Assembly (NCBI RefSeq): GCF_008254045.1
Contig: NZ_CP042425.1
Coordinates: forward strand, 6,386,001-6,450,000
DNA length: 64,000 nucleotides
Origin: Limnoglobus roseus
Lineage (GTDB): Bacteria > Planctomycetota > Planctomycetia > Gemmatales > Gemmataceae
Direction: 5' to 3'
Part shown: positions 41,733 through 50,625 of the stretch, piece after piece
Layout: the number at the start of each line of letters is the position of its first letter
Position numbering within the stretch: the first letter of the stretch is position 1
Program-made: the position numbers and the translations under genes
The notes under the pieces: generated by a model
The model's database searches: none
Seen by the model: only the letters and a program-made list of their open reading frames with translations
What the model was told of the DNA's origin: nothing

Positions 41733-41782
41733 CTTGCTTGGGGTGCAAGAGGTCGGGAGTTCAAATCTCCCCGGTCCGACTG
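41733..41782 (+). repeat. attR: 50-bp copy of the tRNA-Pro 3' half
   Basis: Identical to 12548-12597. The 5' half of the tRNA is absent here, so this is not a tRNA gene but the right end of the prophage. A host terminator follows directly. Confidence 0.93.
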
Positions 41783-41822
41783 AACGCCCAGAGTTGTCAG
41801 GAGATGACTCTGGGCGTTTTTA
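41783..41822 (+). terminator. Original host terminator of the tRNA-Pro gene, displaced by the prophage
   Basis: A 12-bp perfect stem (41783-41794 with 41807-41818), a 12-base loop and a T-rich tail. It begins one base after the att core, exactly where the terminator of the uninterrupted tRNA gene would be. From 41823 to 41981 nothing further is seen but an A/T-rich stretch. Confidence 0.85.
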
Positions 41823-41981
41823 TTGGTATTTTTAGGCTTTTTTTACCATTTCGGGCAACCAAATTTAATTCTTATACTTGTTCAAATTTGCAATCTCATG
41901 ACAATAATTGACCCGAACGGACTGGGTCGGGTCAACATTTGGGGCAACATTTCCAGGGAGGGTGTTTTGGGCATTAGGTTC

Positions 41982-42979
41982 TCACCTTCTCTCTCCCCTT
42001 GCGAGTGGGATCACTGGCAGGGCGTTTACGGCCCGGCGGATGTTGAGCAACCGCGGATCGGTGTAGACCCACATAGTTAATTTGATGTCCGAGCGTCGCA
42101 TGGCGGCCTGAGCGGTTCGCGGGACGACACCAGCTCGAATCATCAGCATGCCGAACGTCGTACGCATGGCATGAACGTCGATCGTCCGGCCCCGGTCGTC
42201 GCGCTTCAAGACGCCGGCGGCCTTCAAATCACGGTCCAGAATCTTCACGAGTGCGGACGGCACCGTGAAAACGAGCGCGTTAGCCGGCAGTCGTTCCGGT
42301 ATCGGGTTCCCGGCCGCCCGAGCCGATGCTTGTGCGGCTATCAGTTTATCCGCCAACCATGAGCGGAGGTCTGCGGCCAAGTCCTCGCGGATCGGCCGCG
42401 AACTCCCCTCGCGGCTCTTTTCGTCCCCGGCGTCGAGTTGCAGAAACTCCCCACCCCGCGTGAGGTCGAGTTGCGAAACGGTCAGGGTGCGGAGTTCATC
42501 GCGTCGGAGTCCGGTCAGGACGAGTGATTTGTAAATCAATGCGCGTTCTCGGCCGAGGTGGCGGAGGTTGGCGACCGTTTCCGGGCGGAGGTTGGCGACG
42601 AGTTCCCCTCTTCGTTTGCCGCGGCGGACAGTGCGGGCGTCGGCGGGCGGTCGGCGGCGACGGCGAGCAATCGTCGCAACTCGTCCTCAGTGAGTGACCG
42701 GCGTTTTCGACGGGGATCGGCCTTCTCGTTCGCCCGCGGCAGCCGTTCCAGGTCGTGCGCGGCGTGGCGGCCGTCGGTGACGCACCAATTCGCGAACGTG
42801 GCGAGCGCGATGCGGTAGGCGTTCCGGGATCGCGCCCCCATCCCTTCCCCCACACGTGCCGCGAGCCACGATTCCGCCGCGCGTGGCGTCACGTCGGCGA
42901 GCGTGCGGAACCCGCAGTGGGTCGCAACTCGGCGGACGGCGCGAATGGCGTTCCGAAAGCGTCCGGCGAGTTGGTCTAT
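41982..42979 (-). pseudogene. Broken second tyrosine recombinase (integrase)
   Basis: Two overlapping frames together give one recombinase. The N-terminal SAM-like part (RSRNAYRIALATFANWC) is in the frame ending 42536. From about 42645 homology continues in the other frame (TVRRGKRRGELVANL, then GRERALIYKSLVLTGLRRDEL), with the Arg in GLRRDEL, the HAMRTT box and YTDPR nucleophile all present. The frame change lies in a C/G run at 42641-42650. Upstream of 42980 the frame meets a stop and the duplicated IS arm. It is probably the remnant of an earlier element at the same tRNA site. Confidence 0.8.
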
Positions 42980-43090
42980 TCAAGGGCGTGCGCGTTCGGC
43001 CTCGGTCGCCCTACGACCGCCAAGCGGTCGGGTAAGAGGTCGGACACGTCGGCGTCGGGCGGCCGGGCCGGGACATGGGTCAGGATGTCT
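42980..43090. other. Short non-coding link between integrase remnant and IS island
   Basis: No gene is seen. The duplicated arm starts at 43091. The sequence before it is present only once in this window. Confidence 0.4.
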
Positions 43091-43345
43091 TAGTCCTTCG
43101 ATGAACGCCGGCCGATTGTCAACAGCAAGCGAGTCGATTCGTTCAAGCCACCGCGTGCAGCCCAGTCTTCGATCCGAGCATCCGGGGTGAACCCGTAGCC
43201 CAAGTGGGTCGGTTCCGAGCGGGTGACGACTGCCCCAACTACAGTCGAGTGGCCGACGGGTCGGCAACCCAGGACTAGACCGAGCGCGTCGTCACACCGC
43301 GGGCTCGCAGTGGTTCTCCTCTTCTCCTCGCCAGCTCTTGGCTCG
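43091..43345 (-). ncRNA. Candidate bridge-RNA-bearing end of the IS110-family element
   Basis: The 255 bases downstream of the transposase stop are non-coding yet exactly duplicated with the element. They hold several self-complementary stretches (for example GGGTTGCCGACCC on the minus strand). In IS110-family recombinases a structured bridge RNA specifying target and donor is transcribed from a long non-coding end, the 3' end in the IS1111 group. The RNA is inferred from that rule, and no fold was computed. Confidence 0.4.
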
Positions 43346-44374
43346 TTACGCCGCCGCCTTCACCGGCTGCACCTGATGGAACAGCCACCGCACCCACCGG
43401 TTGGCGACGGCCGCGGCCACCACGCTCCCCGGCTTGCCCCGGCCCTTCATGTCGGCCGCCAGTTTCTTCCACCGGGCGTCGTACCGCACCAGCCGGTGGG
43501 CGGCCTCGATGAGCACGACCCGCAGCTGCGGGTTGCCGGCCTTGATCAGCCCGGCGTCGGCCTGCTTCTGGCCGCTCGACGCGTTCCGCGGCGACAGCCC
43601 GCAGAACCGGGCCGCCTGCTTGCCCGTCCGGAACCGGTCGAACCGCCCGATCTCGGCCCGGATGGTGGCCGCCGTGACCAGGCCGATCCCCTTCATCGTC
43701 AGCAGATTCACGACCAGGGCATCCTCGGCGGTGACCTGGGCCAGGCGTTGCTCGGCCGCCTTGACGTCGCCGGCCAGGGCCTTCAGGCGGCCCAGGTGCC
43801 GGTCCATCACCCACCGCGTCTGCTCGCTCAGGGCGGCGTCGCGGGTCAGCCACGTCAGCCACGCCACCGTCCACGGGTTCACGCCCTCGGGGGCGGCTAC
43901 CCGGTTGTCGCGGAGCAGGGCCCCGATCCGCAGCTTGACGTTCCGCCGCTCGCCGACGAGCTGCTGGCGGTACCGGACGAGCCGTCGCAGTTCGCGGACC
44001 TCGGCCGGGGCGTGCCACACCTTGGGCAGGTACCCGACCCGCTCCAGGTCGGCGAGCATCTTGGCGTCCGAGTAGTCCGTCTTGTCCGGGTTGCCCTTCA
44101 TGCGGGCCACATACCCGGGGTGGGCCAGGTCGACCAGCCACCCGGCTTTGGTCACCAGTTCCTCGGCCAGATCGGCCGACCCGCTGCACGCCTCGATGGC
44201 CGCCCGCACGTCGGTGCCGAACCGGGCGACGGCGTCGCGGATGGCCCGCCAGTCGTTCGCGCAACTCTGGTTGAGCAACACGCGGCCGCCGCGGTCCAGG
44301 GCGCACACCTGGACGGACAGGGTGTGGTAGTCCAGGCCCACGAAAACGGGGCCGGTCGTCGTTGCCGCGGGCAT
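43346..44374 (-). CDS. IS110-family DEDD recombinase, copy 1
   Basis: 342 aa from ATG 44374 (MPAATTTGPVFVGLDYH). RuvC-like acidic residues are Asp15 in GLDYH, Glu61 in AIEACSGS, and Asp100/Asp103 in KTDYSDAK. The C-terminal transposase_20 domain has MKGIGLVTAATIRAEIG, FCGLSPRN and the Ser pair in NASSGQK. Upstream a 9-bp hairpin (GGTGTGGTC/GACCACACC, 44389-44417) lies between start and element edge. Identical to the copy at 45913. Confidence 0.93.
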   Translation of the reverse strand: MPAATTTGPVFVGLDYHTLSVQVCALDRGGRVLLNQSCANDWRAIRDAVARFGTDVRAAIEACSGSADLAEELVTKAGWLVDLAHPGYVARMKGNPDKTDYSDAKMLADLERVGYLPKVWHAPAEVRELRRLVRYRQQLVGERRNVKLRIGALLRDNRVAAPEGVNPWTVAWLTWLTRDAALSEQTRWVMDRHLGRLKALAGDVKAAEQRLAQVTAEDALVVNLLTMKGIGLVTAATIRAEIGRFDRFRTGKQAARFCGLSPRNASSGQKQADAGLIKAGNPQLRVVLIEAAHRLVRYDARWKKLAADMKGRGKPGSVVAAAVANRWVRWLFHQVQPVKAAA

Positions 44375-44449
44375 GGCTGGTCCTCGAAGGTGTGGTCCTG
44401 TTGATGGTGACCACACCCACCCTCTCCGGCAACCAGCGTTCATCCCCAT

Positions 44450-45837
44450 CTACAGTCGTAGTTGACATGATAGCCACGCCAAAGGAGTTAGGGCGAGGGT
44501 GGGCCATGTCCGGACAGCCGACTCAGCGTGTCGTGAAGAAGTGGGCCGCCGAGGTGGGGGCGGTGGGCGAGCGGATCGGCCGGCACTTCGCCCGCAGCGA
44601 ACCCCGTCAGCGAGCGGCCGCCTACCTGCGCGGGTTGCTCACCGACGCCGAGCGGAAGAACGGGTGGCAGCTGGCCGAGTACCTGGGCGAGGCGACGCCC
44701 GACGGGGTGCAACACCGGCTCACCCGCGCCGACGGGGACGCGGGCGCGGCCCGGGACGACCTGGCCGGGTACGTCCACGAGCACCTCGGCGATCGCGGTG
44801 GGGTGCGGATCGTGGACGAGACCGGGTTCGTCAAGAAGGGAACGAAGTCGTGCGGGGTGGCCCGCCAGTACACCGGCACGGCGGGCCGGATCGAGAACGC
44901 CCAGGTGGGCGTGTTCCGGGCTTACGCTGGCCCGAAGGGGCACGCCTTCCTCGACCGGGCACCGTACCTGCCGAAGGAGTGGGCCGGCGACCGCGAGCGA
45001 TGTGACGCCGCCGGTGTGCCCGAGGGCGTGGGGTTCGCGACGAAGCCGCAGCGGGCCGAGCGGATGATCCGGCGTGCGCGGCGGCTGGGGGTGCGGGCGG
45101 CGTGGGTGGCGGGCGACACGGTGTACGGCCACGGCGGGAAATTCCGGCGATTCCTTGAGGAGGCGGGGCCGCCGTACCTGCTGGCCGTGCCGTCGAACCA
45201 GCCGCTGTTCGACGGGCGGTTCCGCTCCACGGTCGGGGCGGTCGCCGACGCGCTCGCGGCGGGCGCGTGGCGGCGGGCCAGTGCCGGGGACGGGAGCAAG
45301 GGGCCGCGGGAGTACGACTGGGCGGCGGAGGCGTTCGGCCCCACTGGCGAGCGGGGGTGGCCGTTGTGGCTGGTGGTGCGACGACACCGGGAGCGGCCGG
45401 GCGAGCGGGCGTACTTCTTCGCCCGCGGCCCGGCGGCGACACCACCGGCCGAGCTGGTCCGAGTGGCCGGGACTCGGTGGCGGGTGGAGGAATGTCTGGA
45501 GTTGAGCAAGGGGGAATGTGGGTTCGGCGAATACGAGGTGCGGTCGTGGGGGGGCTGGCATCGGCACGCGACGCTCAGCCTGTTCGCCCTGGCGGTGGTG
45601 GCCGTGATCCGCTCGCGAGTGCCGGCCCCGCGGCGGGAAAAGGGGGCGCGGGGCGAATCCGGGTGAGCGTCCCCGAGGTGCGGAAGTTGCTCGCCCGGTT
45701 GGTGTGGGCGTTCGCCCCGTTGGCGAAACAGGTGCTGGCATGGTCGGTGTGGCGACGACGGCACCAACATCGCGCCCGCGACTGCCATTACAAGAAGCGT
45801 GAGGCCAAACCGCCCGATTGAACAACTACGACTGTAG
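44450..45837. mobile_element. IS701-family insertion sequence at the centre of the inverted duplication
   Basis: Terminal inverted repeats CTACAGTCGTAGTT (44450-44463) and its complement (45824-45837) enclose one transposase gene, 1388 bp in all. The flanking bases are inverted copies of each other (CCAT before, ATGG after) instead of a direct target duplication, showing the flanks were rearranged. Confidence 0.85.
44506..45821 (+). pseudogene. IS701-family DDE transposase with late frameshift
   Basis: ATG 44506 (MSGQPTQRVVKKWAAEVG); an upstream ATG at 44467 is also possible. Acidic residues are in VDETGFVKKG, AGDTVYG and the CLELSKGECGFGEYEVR helix. The frame stops at 45666 but the family C-terminus (VPEVRKLLARLVWAF...WRRRHQHRARDCHY) continues in another frame to 45821. 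The switch lies near an AAAAGGGGG run at about 45640-45655. This could be a decay mutation or a programmed shift. Confidence 0.8.
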
Positions 45838-45912
45838 ATGGGGATGAACGCTGGTTGCCGGAGAGGGTGGGTGTGGTCACCATCAACAGGACCACACCTT
45901 CGAGGACCAGCC

Positions 45913-46941
45913 ATGCCCGCGGCAACGACGACCGGCCCCGTTTTCGTGGGCCTGGACTACCACACCCTGTCCGTCCAGGTGTGCGCCCTGGACCGCGGCG
46001 GCCGCGTGTTGCTCAACCAGAGTTGCGCGAACGACTGGCGGGCCATCCGCGACGCCGTCGCCCGGTTCGGCACCGACGTGCGGGCGGCCATCGAGGCGTG
46101 CAGCGGGTCGGCCGATCTGGCCGAGGAACTGGTGACCAAAGCCGGGTGGCTGGTCGACCTGGCCCACCCCGGGTATGTGGCCCGCATGAAGGGCAACCCG
46201 GACAAGACGGACTACTCGGACGCCAAGATGCTCGCCGACCTGGAGCGGGTCGGGTACCTGCCCAAGGTGTGGCACGCCCCGGCCGAGGTCCGCGAACTGC
46301 GACGGCTCGTCCGGTACCGCCAGCAGCTCGTCGGCGAGCGGCGGAACGTCAAGCTGCGGATCGGGGCCCTGCTCCGCGACAACCGGGTAGCCGCCCCCGA
46401 GGGCGTGAACCCGTGGACGGTGGCGTGGCTGACGTGGCTGACCCGCGACGCCGCCCTGAGCGAGCAGACGCGGTGGGTGATGGACCGGCACCTGGGCCGC
46501 CTGAAGGCCCTGGCCGGCGACGTCAAGGCGGCCGAGCAACGCCTGGCCCAGGTCACCGCCGAGGATGCCCTGGTCGTGAATCTGCTGACGATGAAGGGGA
46601 TCGGCCTGGTCACGGCGGCCACCATCCGGGCCGAGATCGGGCGGTTCGACCGGTTCCGGACGGGCAAGCAGGCGGCCCGGTTCTGCGGGCTGTCGCCGCG
46701 GAACGCGTCGAGCGGCCAGAAGCAGGCCGACGCCGGGCTGATCAAGGCCGGCAACCCGCAGCTGCGGGTCGTGCTCATCGAGGCCGCCCACCGGCTGGTG
46801 CGGTACGACGCCCGGTGGAAGAAACTGGCGGCCGACATGAAGGGCCGGGGCAAGCCGGGGAGCGTGGTGGCCGCGGCCGTCGCCAACCGGTGGGTGCGGT
46901 GGCTGTTCCATCAGGTGCAGCCGGTGAAGGCGGCGGCGTAA
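45913..46941 (+). CDS. IS110-family DEDD recombinase, copy 2
   Basis: The translation is identical to copy 1 at 43346-44374 and reads in the opposite direction. The same catalytic residues are intact. Its downstream non-coding end, which should hold the bridge RNA, is split by the two IS5 insertions 69 bases after the stop, so this copy may lack a functional RNA. Confidence 0.93.
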   Translation: MPAATTTGPVFVGLDYHTLSVQVCALDRGGRVLLNQSCANDWRAIRDAVARFGTDVRAAIEACSGSADLAEELVTKAGWLVDLAHPGYVARMKGNPDKTDYSDAKMLADLERVGYLPKVWHAPAEVRELRRLVRYRQQLVGERRNVKLRIGALLRDNRVAAPEGVNPWTVAWLTWLTRDAALSEQTRWVMDRHLGRLKALAGDVKAAEQRLAQVTAEDALVVNLLTMKGIGLVTAATIRAEIGRFDRFRTGKQAARFCGLSPRNASSGQKQADAGLIKAGNPQLRVVLIEAAHRLVRYDARWKKLAADMKGRGKPGSVVAAAVANRWVRWLFHQVQPVKAAA

Positions 46942-47011
46942 CGAGCCAAGAGCTGGCGAGGAGAAGAGGAGAACCACTGCGAGCCCGCGGTGTGACGACG
47001 CGCTCGGTCTA

Positions 47012-47898
47012 GGCTGTGTCTGAAAAGCTACGGTGTCAGGTACCACAGGGCGAAGGCGAGTTGGATCATGGCCCGGAAGTTGACGGCCAACTTCTCGTAC
47101 CGGGTGGCCACCCGCCGCCGCTCCTTCAACCACCCGTTCAGCCGCTCGATGACGTTCCGCCGCTTGTACTTGCCCGTGTCGAACGCCGGCGGTGCGGGCA
47201 ATCGGGCCAACTCGTCCTTGCGGCGGGCGATCACGTCCTCGATGCCAGCGGCGAGCAACGTCGCCCGCACCCGGTTGGCCGAGTACCCCTTGTCCCCGGC
47301 CAGGGCCTTCGGCGGCCCGAGGCCCTTCGGGACGGCCGCCAGGGCGGCGGCCAGGTGCACGACCTCTGGCTCCTGGCCGCCGGTCAGCACCGCGGCCAGC
47401 GGGTTACCGGCCCGGTCGCACACCAAGTGCACCTTGGTCCCCCACCCGCCTCGGCTGCGGCCCAGGGCGTGATCGGCCGGCTCGCCGGCCACCGCCTTTT
47501 TTTTTCGCCCCGGCGGCCGGCCGGGCGGCCCGCACCACCGTTCCGTCGACGTTCCATTGCCCGTGGTCCAGGTCGGCGTGCCGCTGCAGGTGCTCGACCA
47601 CCCGGTCCCAGATGCCGTCCTGGCGGTACGCGTTGAATCGGTGGTACGCCGTCTGCCACGGCCCGTGCCGGTCGGGCAAGTCCCGCCACGGGGCCCCGGT
47701 GTGCAGCACCCAGAGCATGGCGTCGATCAGTCGCCGCGGGTCGGACGGCGGCCGCCCGCCGGGCTTGGCCGGCGGCAGGAGCGGGCCGAGGGCGGCCCAC
47801 TGGGCATCGGTCAGGGCGTAGCGCGGCGTCTGCATGGCGGTCGTCCGGTGGGAGGGCCACGCATTCTACGCCCCACCAACCGCTTTTCAGACACAGCC
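47012..47898. mobile_element. IS5-type (IS427-like) insertion sequence, copy 1
   Basis: 887 bp with inverted ends GGCTGTGTCTGAAAAGC and its complement, flanked by TA dinucleotides (47010-47011 and 47899-47900). Sequence and length equal those of copy 2. Confidence 0.9.
47028..47835 (-). CDS. IS5-family transposase copy 1, two frames joined by -1 frameshift
   Basis: The first frame starts at 47835 (MQTPRYALTDAQWAAL) and holds the first Asp in NVDGTVV. A run of nine A (minus strand, 47497-47505) allows a -1 shift into the frame ending 47028, which holds AGDKGYSANR and the Glu in RRNVIERLNGWLKERR. The A-run mechanism is well known in the IS427 group. Confidence 0.9.
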
Positions 47899-47900
47899 TA

Positions 47901-48787
47901 GGCTGTGTCTGAAAAGCTACGGTGTCAGGTACCACAGGGCGAAGGCGAGTTGGATCATGGCCCGGAAGTTGACGGCCAACTTCTCGTACCGGGTGGCCAC
48001 CCGCCGCCGCTCCTTCAACCACCCGTTCAGCCGCTCGATGACGTTCCGCCGCTTGTACTTGCCCGTGTCGAACGCCGGCGGTGCGGGCAATCGGGCCAAC
48101 TCGTCCTTGCGGCGGGCGATCACGTCCTCGATGCCAGCGGCGAGCAACGTCGCCCGCACCCGGTTGGCCGAGTACCCCTTGTCCCCGGCCAGGGCCTTCG
48201 GCGGCCCGAGGCCCTTCGGGACGGCCGCCAGGGCGGCGGCCAGGTGCACGACCTCTGGCTCCTGGCCGCCGGTCAGCACCGCGGCCAGCGGGTTACCGGC
48301 CCGGTCGCACACCAAGTGCACCTTGGTCCCCCACCCGCCTCGGCTGCGGCCCAGGGCGTGATCGGCCGGCTCGCCGGCCACCGCCTTTTTTTTTCGCCCC
48401 GGCGGCCGGCCGGGCGGCCCGCACCACCGTTCCGTCGACGTTCCATTGCCCGTGGTCCAGGTCGGCGTGCCGCTGCAGGTGCTCGACCACCCGGTCCCAG
48501 ATGCCGTCCTGGCGGTACGCGTTGAATCGGTGGTACGCCGTCTGCCACGGCCCGTGCCGGTCGGGCAAGTCCCGCCACGGGGCCCCGGTGTGCAGCACCC
48601 AGAGCATGGCGTCGATCAGTCGCCGCGGGTCGGACGGCGGCCGCCCGCCGGGCTTGGCCGGCGGCAGGAGCGGGCCGAGGGCGGCCCACTGGGCATCGGT
48701 CAGGGCGTAGCGCGGCGTCTGCATGGCGGTCGTCCGGTGGGAGGGCCACGCATTCTACGCCCCACCAACCGCTTTTCAGACACAGCC
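47901..48787. mobile_element. IS5-type insertion sequence, copy 2, in tandem
   Basis: 887 bp, same orientation and sequence as copy 1. The two are separated only by the dinucleotide TA, and TA also follows at 48788-48789. The tandem therefore shares a single central target duplicate. Confidence 0.9.
47917..48724 (-). CDS. IS5-family transposase copy 2, two frames joined by -1 frameshift
   Basis: Identical in translation to copy 1. The first frame runs from ATG 48724, the A9 slippery run is at 48386-48394 and the second frame ends at 47917. The same acidic triad is seen in both halves. Confidence 0.9.
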
Positions 48788-48974
48788 TAGTCCTGGGTTG
48801 CCGACCCGTCGGCCACTCGACTGTAGTTGGGGCAGTCGTCACCCGCTCGGAACCGACCCACTTGGGCTACGGGTTCACCCCGGATGCTCGGATCGAAGAC
48901 TGGGCTGCACGCGGTGGCTTGAACGAATCGACTCGCTTGCTGTTGACAATCGGCCGGCGTTCATCGAAGGACTA

Positions 48975-49991
48975 GAGCGGTTCCCGAGATGATCTGGCGC
49001 AGGTCTGTCGGTCGCGGTAGATTAGTGGCTCCCTCCGAGGGCCACCGATGCGAGCGTACTCCGCCGATCTTCGTGAGCGGGTGTTGGCCGACGCCGACGG
49101 CGGGGCGGGCACGCGGGCCGTCGCCGCCAAGTACCGGGTGAGCGAGTCCTGGGTGCGGCGGGTCAAGCAAGTGGGGCGGGAGACCGGGCGAACCGCCCCG
49201 GCGGCCCAGCGGCGGGGGCCGACGCCGGGGTGGGTGGCCCACGCCGACGCCATCCGGGCGGCCGTCGCCGCCGACCCGGACGCGGCCCTGGCCGAGTACC
49301 GCGAGCGGTTCGCCCTCCCGCTGTCCCGGTCGGCGTTGGCCCGGGCCCTCGTCGCCCTCGGGTTGCCGCGGAAAAAAAGTCGATCCGGGCGGCCGAGCCG
49401 GACCGCCCGGACGTGAAGGAACAGCGGGCCGCCTGGCGGGCCGGGCAACCGGCCCTCGACCCGGCGACGTTGGTGCTCGTGGACGAGACGCGGGCGAGCA
49501 CGAACGTGGCCCGGACCCACGGCCGGTGCCCGACCGGCCGGCGGCTGGTGATGGCCGTGCCGCACGGGAAGACGACCACGTTCGTGGCCGCCTTGCGGGC
49601 GGACGGCACGGTCGCCCCGACGGTCATCGACGGGGCCGTGACCGGGGACCTGTTCGTCGCCGACGTCGAACGGCGACTGGCCCCGGCCCTGCGGCCGGGG
49701 GACGTGGTGGTGATGGACAACCTGGCGTGCCACAAGCGGGCCGGGGTGCGGCGGGCGATCGAGGCGGCGGGGGCCGCGCGGCGGCGGCTGCCGCCGTACT
49801 CCCCGGACCGGAACCCGATCGAGAGGGCGTTCCGCAAGCTCAAGGCGCGGTTGCGGGCGGCGGCCAAGCGGACGATCCGGGCGGTCGAGGACTACCGGGG
49901 CGAACGGTCGGCCGCGTTCGCCCCCGAGGAGTGCCGCAACTACTTCCGCAGTTGCGGCTACCCGACCGCTACGCCTACTCGGGAACCGCTC
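48975..49991. mobile_element. IS630-family insertion sequence, copy 1
   Basis: The inverted ends GAGCGGTTCCCGAG and CTCGGGAACCGCTC are flanked by TA on both sides (48973-48974 and 49992-49993), as expected for the Tc1/mariner-like IS630 family. It separates the IS110 arm from the IS66 remnant, whose reading frame ends in its TA. Confidence 0.9.
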
Positions 49992-49994
49992 TAG
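49048..49994 (+). CDS. IS630-family transposase, two frames with -1 slippery site
   Basis: The N-terminal helix-turn-helix frame starts at ATG 49048 (MRAYSADLRERVLADADGG). The A7 run at 49372-49378 allows a -1 shift into the DDE frame with LVDETRASTN, VVMDNLACHK and YSPDRNPIERAFRKLK. All three acidic residues are present. The stop TAG uses the TA of the target duplication. Confidence 0.88.
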
Positions 49995-50625
49995 AGGTAC
50001 GCCCATGGATCGTGCCCATGTCGCTTGGCGCTCGCCACGATGCTCAGCAGGACGACGACCGAGGTCAGGCCGTTGTCGCCGCACACGAACACCCAGTTGC
50101 GGCGGCCGACGGCCAGCGGGCGGATGGCCCGCTCGGCCGGGCCGTTGTCGATCGCCAGGCGGTGGTCGTCGAGGTATCGCACCAGGGTCGGCCACTGGTT
50201 GACGGCGGACGTCACGGCCTGGCCGAACAGGCCCGACGGCAAGGCGACGCGGCGTTGTTCAGTCAGCCACACGGCGAACGCGGCGAGGGCCGGCCCGGCG
50301 TGCTCCCGGCGTTACGCTGTAACGCCGGCGTCCCGTAGGCCGCTGTCCCCGATCCGCCCCTCCACGTCGTACAGGGTGCGGACGAAGGCGAGGGCGTCGG
50401 TCGCCCGCAGGTCGCCGTCCCTCGCGTCGTGGAACCCGCCGCGGGCGTGCATCCAGCACTGGCGGACGCGCCCACTTGGACCTGGTTGTACCCGGCATAC
50501 ACGTCCGCGTGGACGAACCCGGCGAACCCACCGAGGAATCGCGTGGGGTACCCCTGCGACCGGCCGGGGATCAGGTCGAACACGGTAAACGGGTTCGCCG
50601 CGTCGCCGAGGTAGACCCACGCCTA
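49992..50625 (-). pseudogene. IS66-family transposase remnant
   Basis: Two frames carry recognisable IS66 pieces: FAGFVHADVYAGYNQ in the frame of 50263-50583, and YLDDHRLAIDNGPAERAIRPL with GRRNWVFVCGD in the frame of 49992-50272. The middle is frameshifted and the N-terminal half is missing, cut by the IS1595-type element. Its C-terminus is truncated by the IS630 insertion. Confidence 0.8.

Larger units (their letters stand above)
12548..41782. mobile_element. Prophage integrated in tRNA-Pro, HK97-type siphophage, about 29.2 kb
   Basis: Bounded by 50-bp direct repeats of the tRNA-Pro 3' half. It contains tyrosine integrase, TerS, TerL, portal, prohead protease, capsid, connector proteins, tail tube, frameshifting tail chaperones, tape measure and fibre genes in standard order. 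The left arm reads rightward and the rest leftward. No head or tail gene looks broken, so it may still be functional. No classical CI-type repressor, endolysin, helicase or polymerase is recognised. Confidence 0.93.
43091..44449. repeat. Left arm of a 1359-bp inverted duplication (IS110-family element plus flanks)
   Basis: This arm reappears in inverted orientation as 45838-47011 plus 48790-48974. The lengths match exactly (1359 bp) once the two IS5 copies and one TA duplicate are removed. The arms meet the ends of the central IS701 element directly. Both transposase translations are identical over 343 residues. Confidence 0.88.
45838..48974. repeat. Right arm of the inverted duplication, interrupted by two IS5 copies
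   Basis: It is the complement of 43091-44449. The match runs 45838-47011, is broken by the two IS5-type elements inserted at a TA, then resumes at 48790-48974. The outer end coincides with the TA target of the neighbouring IS630. Confidence 0.88.

Noticed and set aside
41733..41782. Second tRNA-Pro gene
   Set aside because: Only the 3' half is present; acceptor 5' strand and D arm are missing. It is attR.
43223..44404. 393-codon plus-strand ORF over the IS110 gene
   Set aside because: Antisense shadow of the recombinase; the same shadow appears at the second copy.
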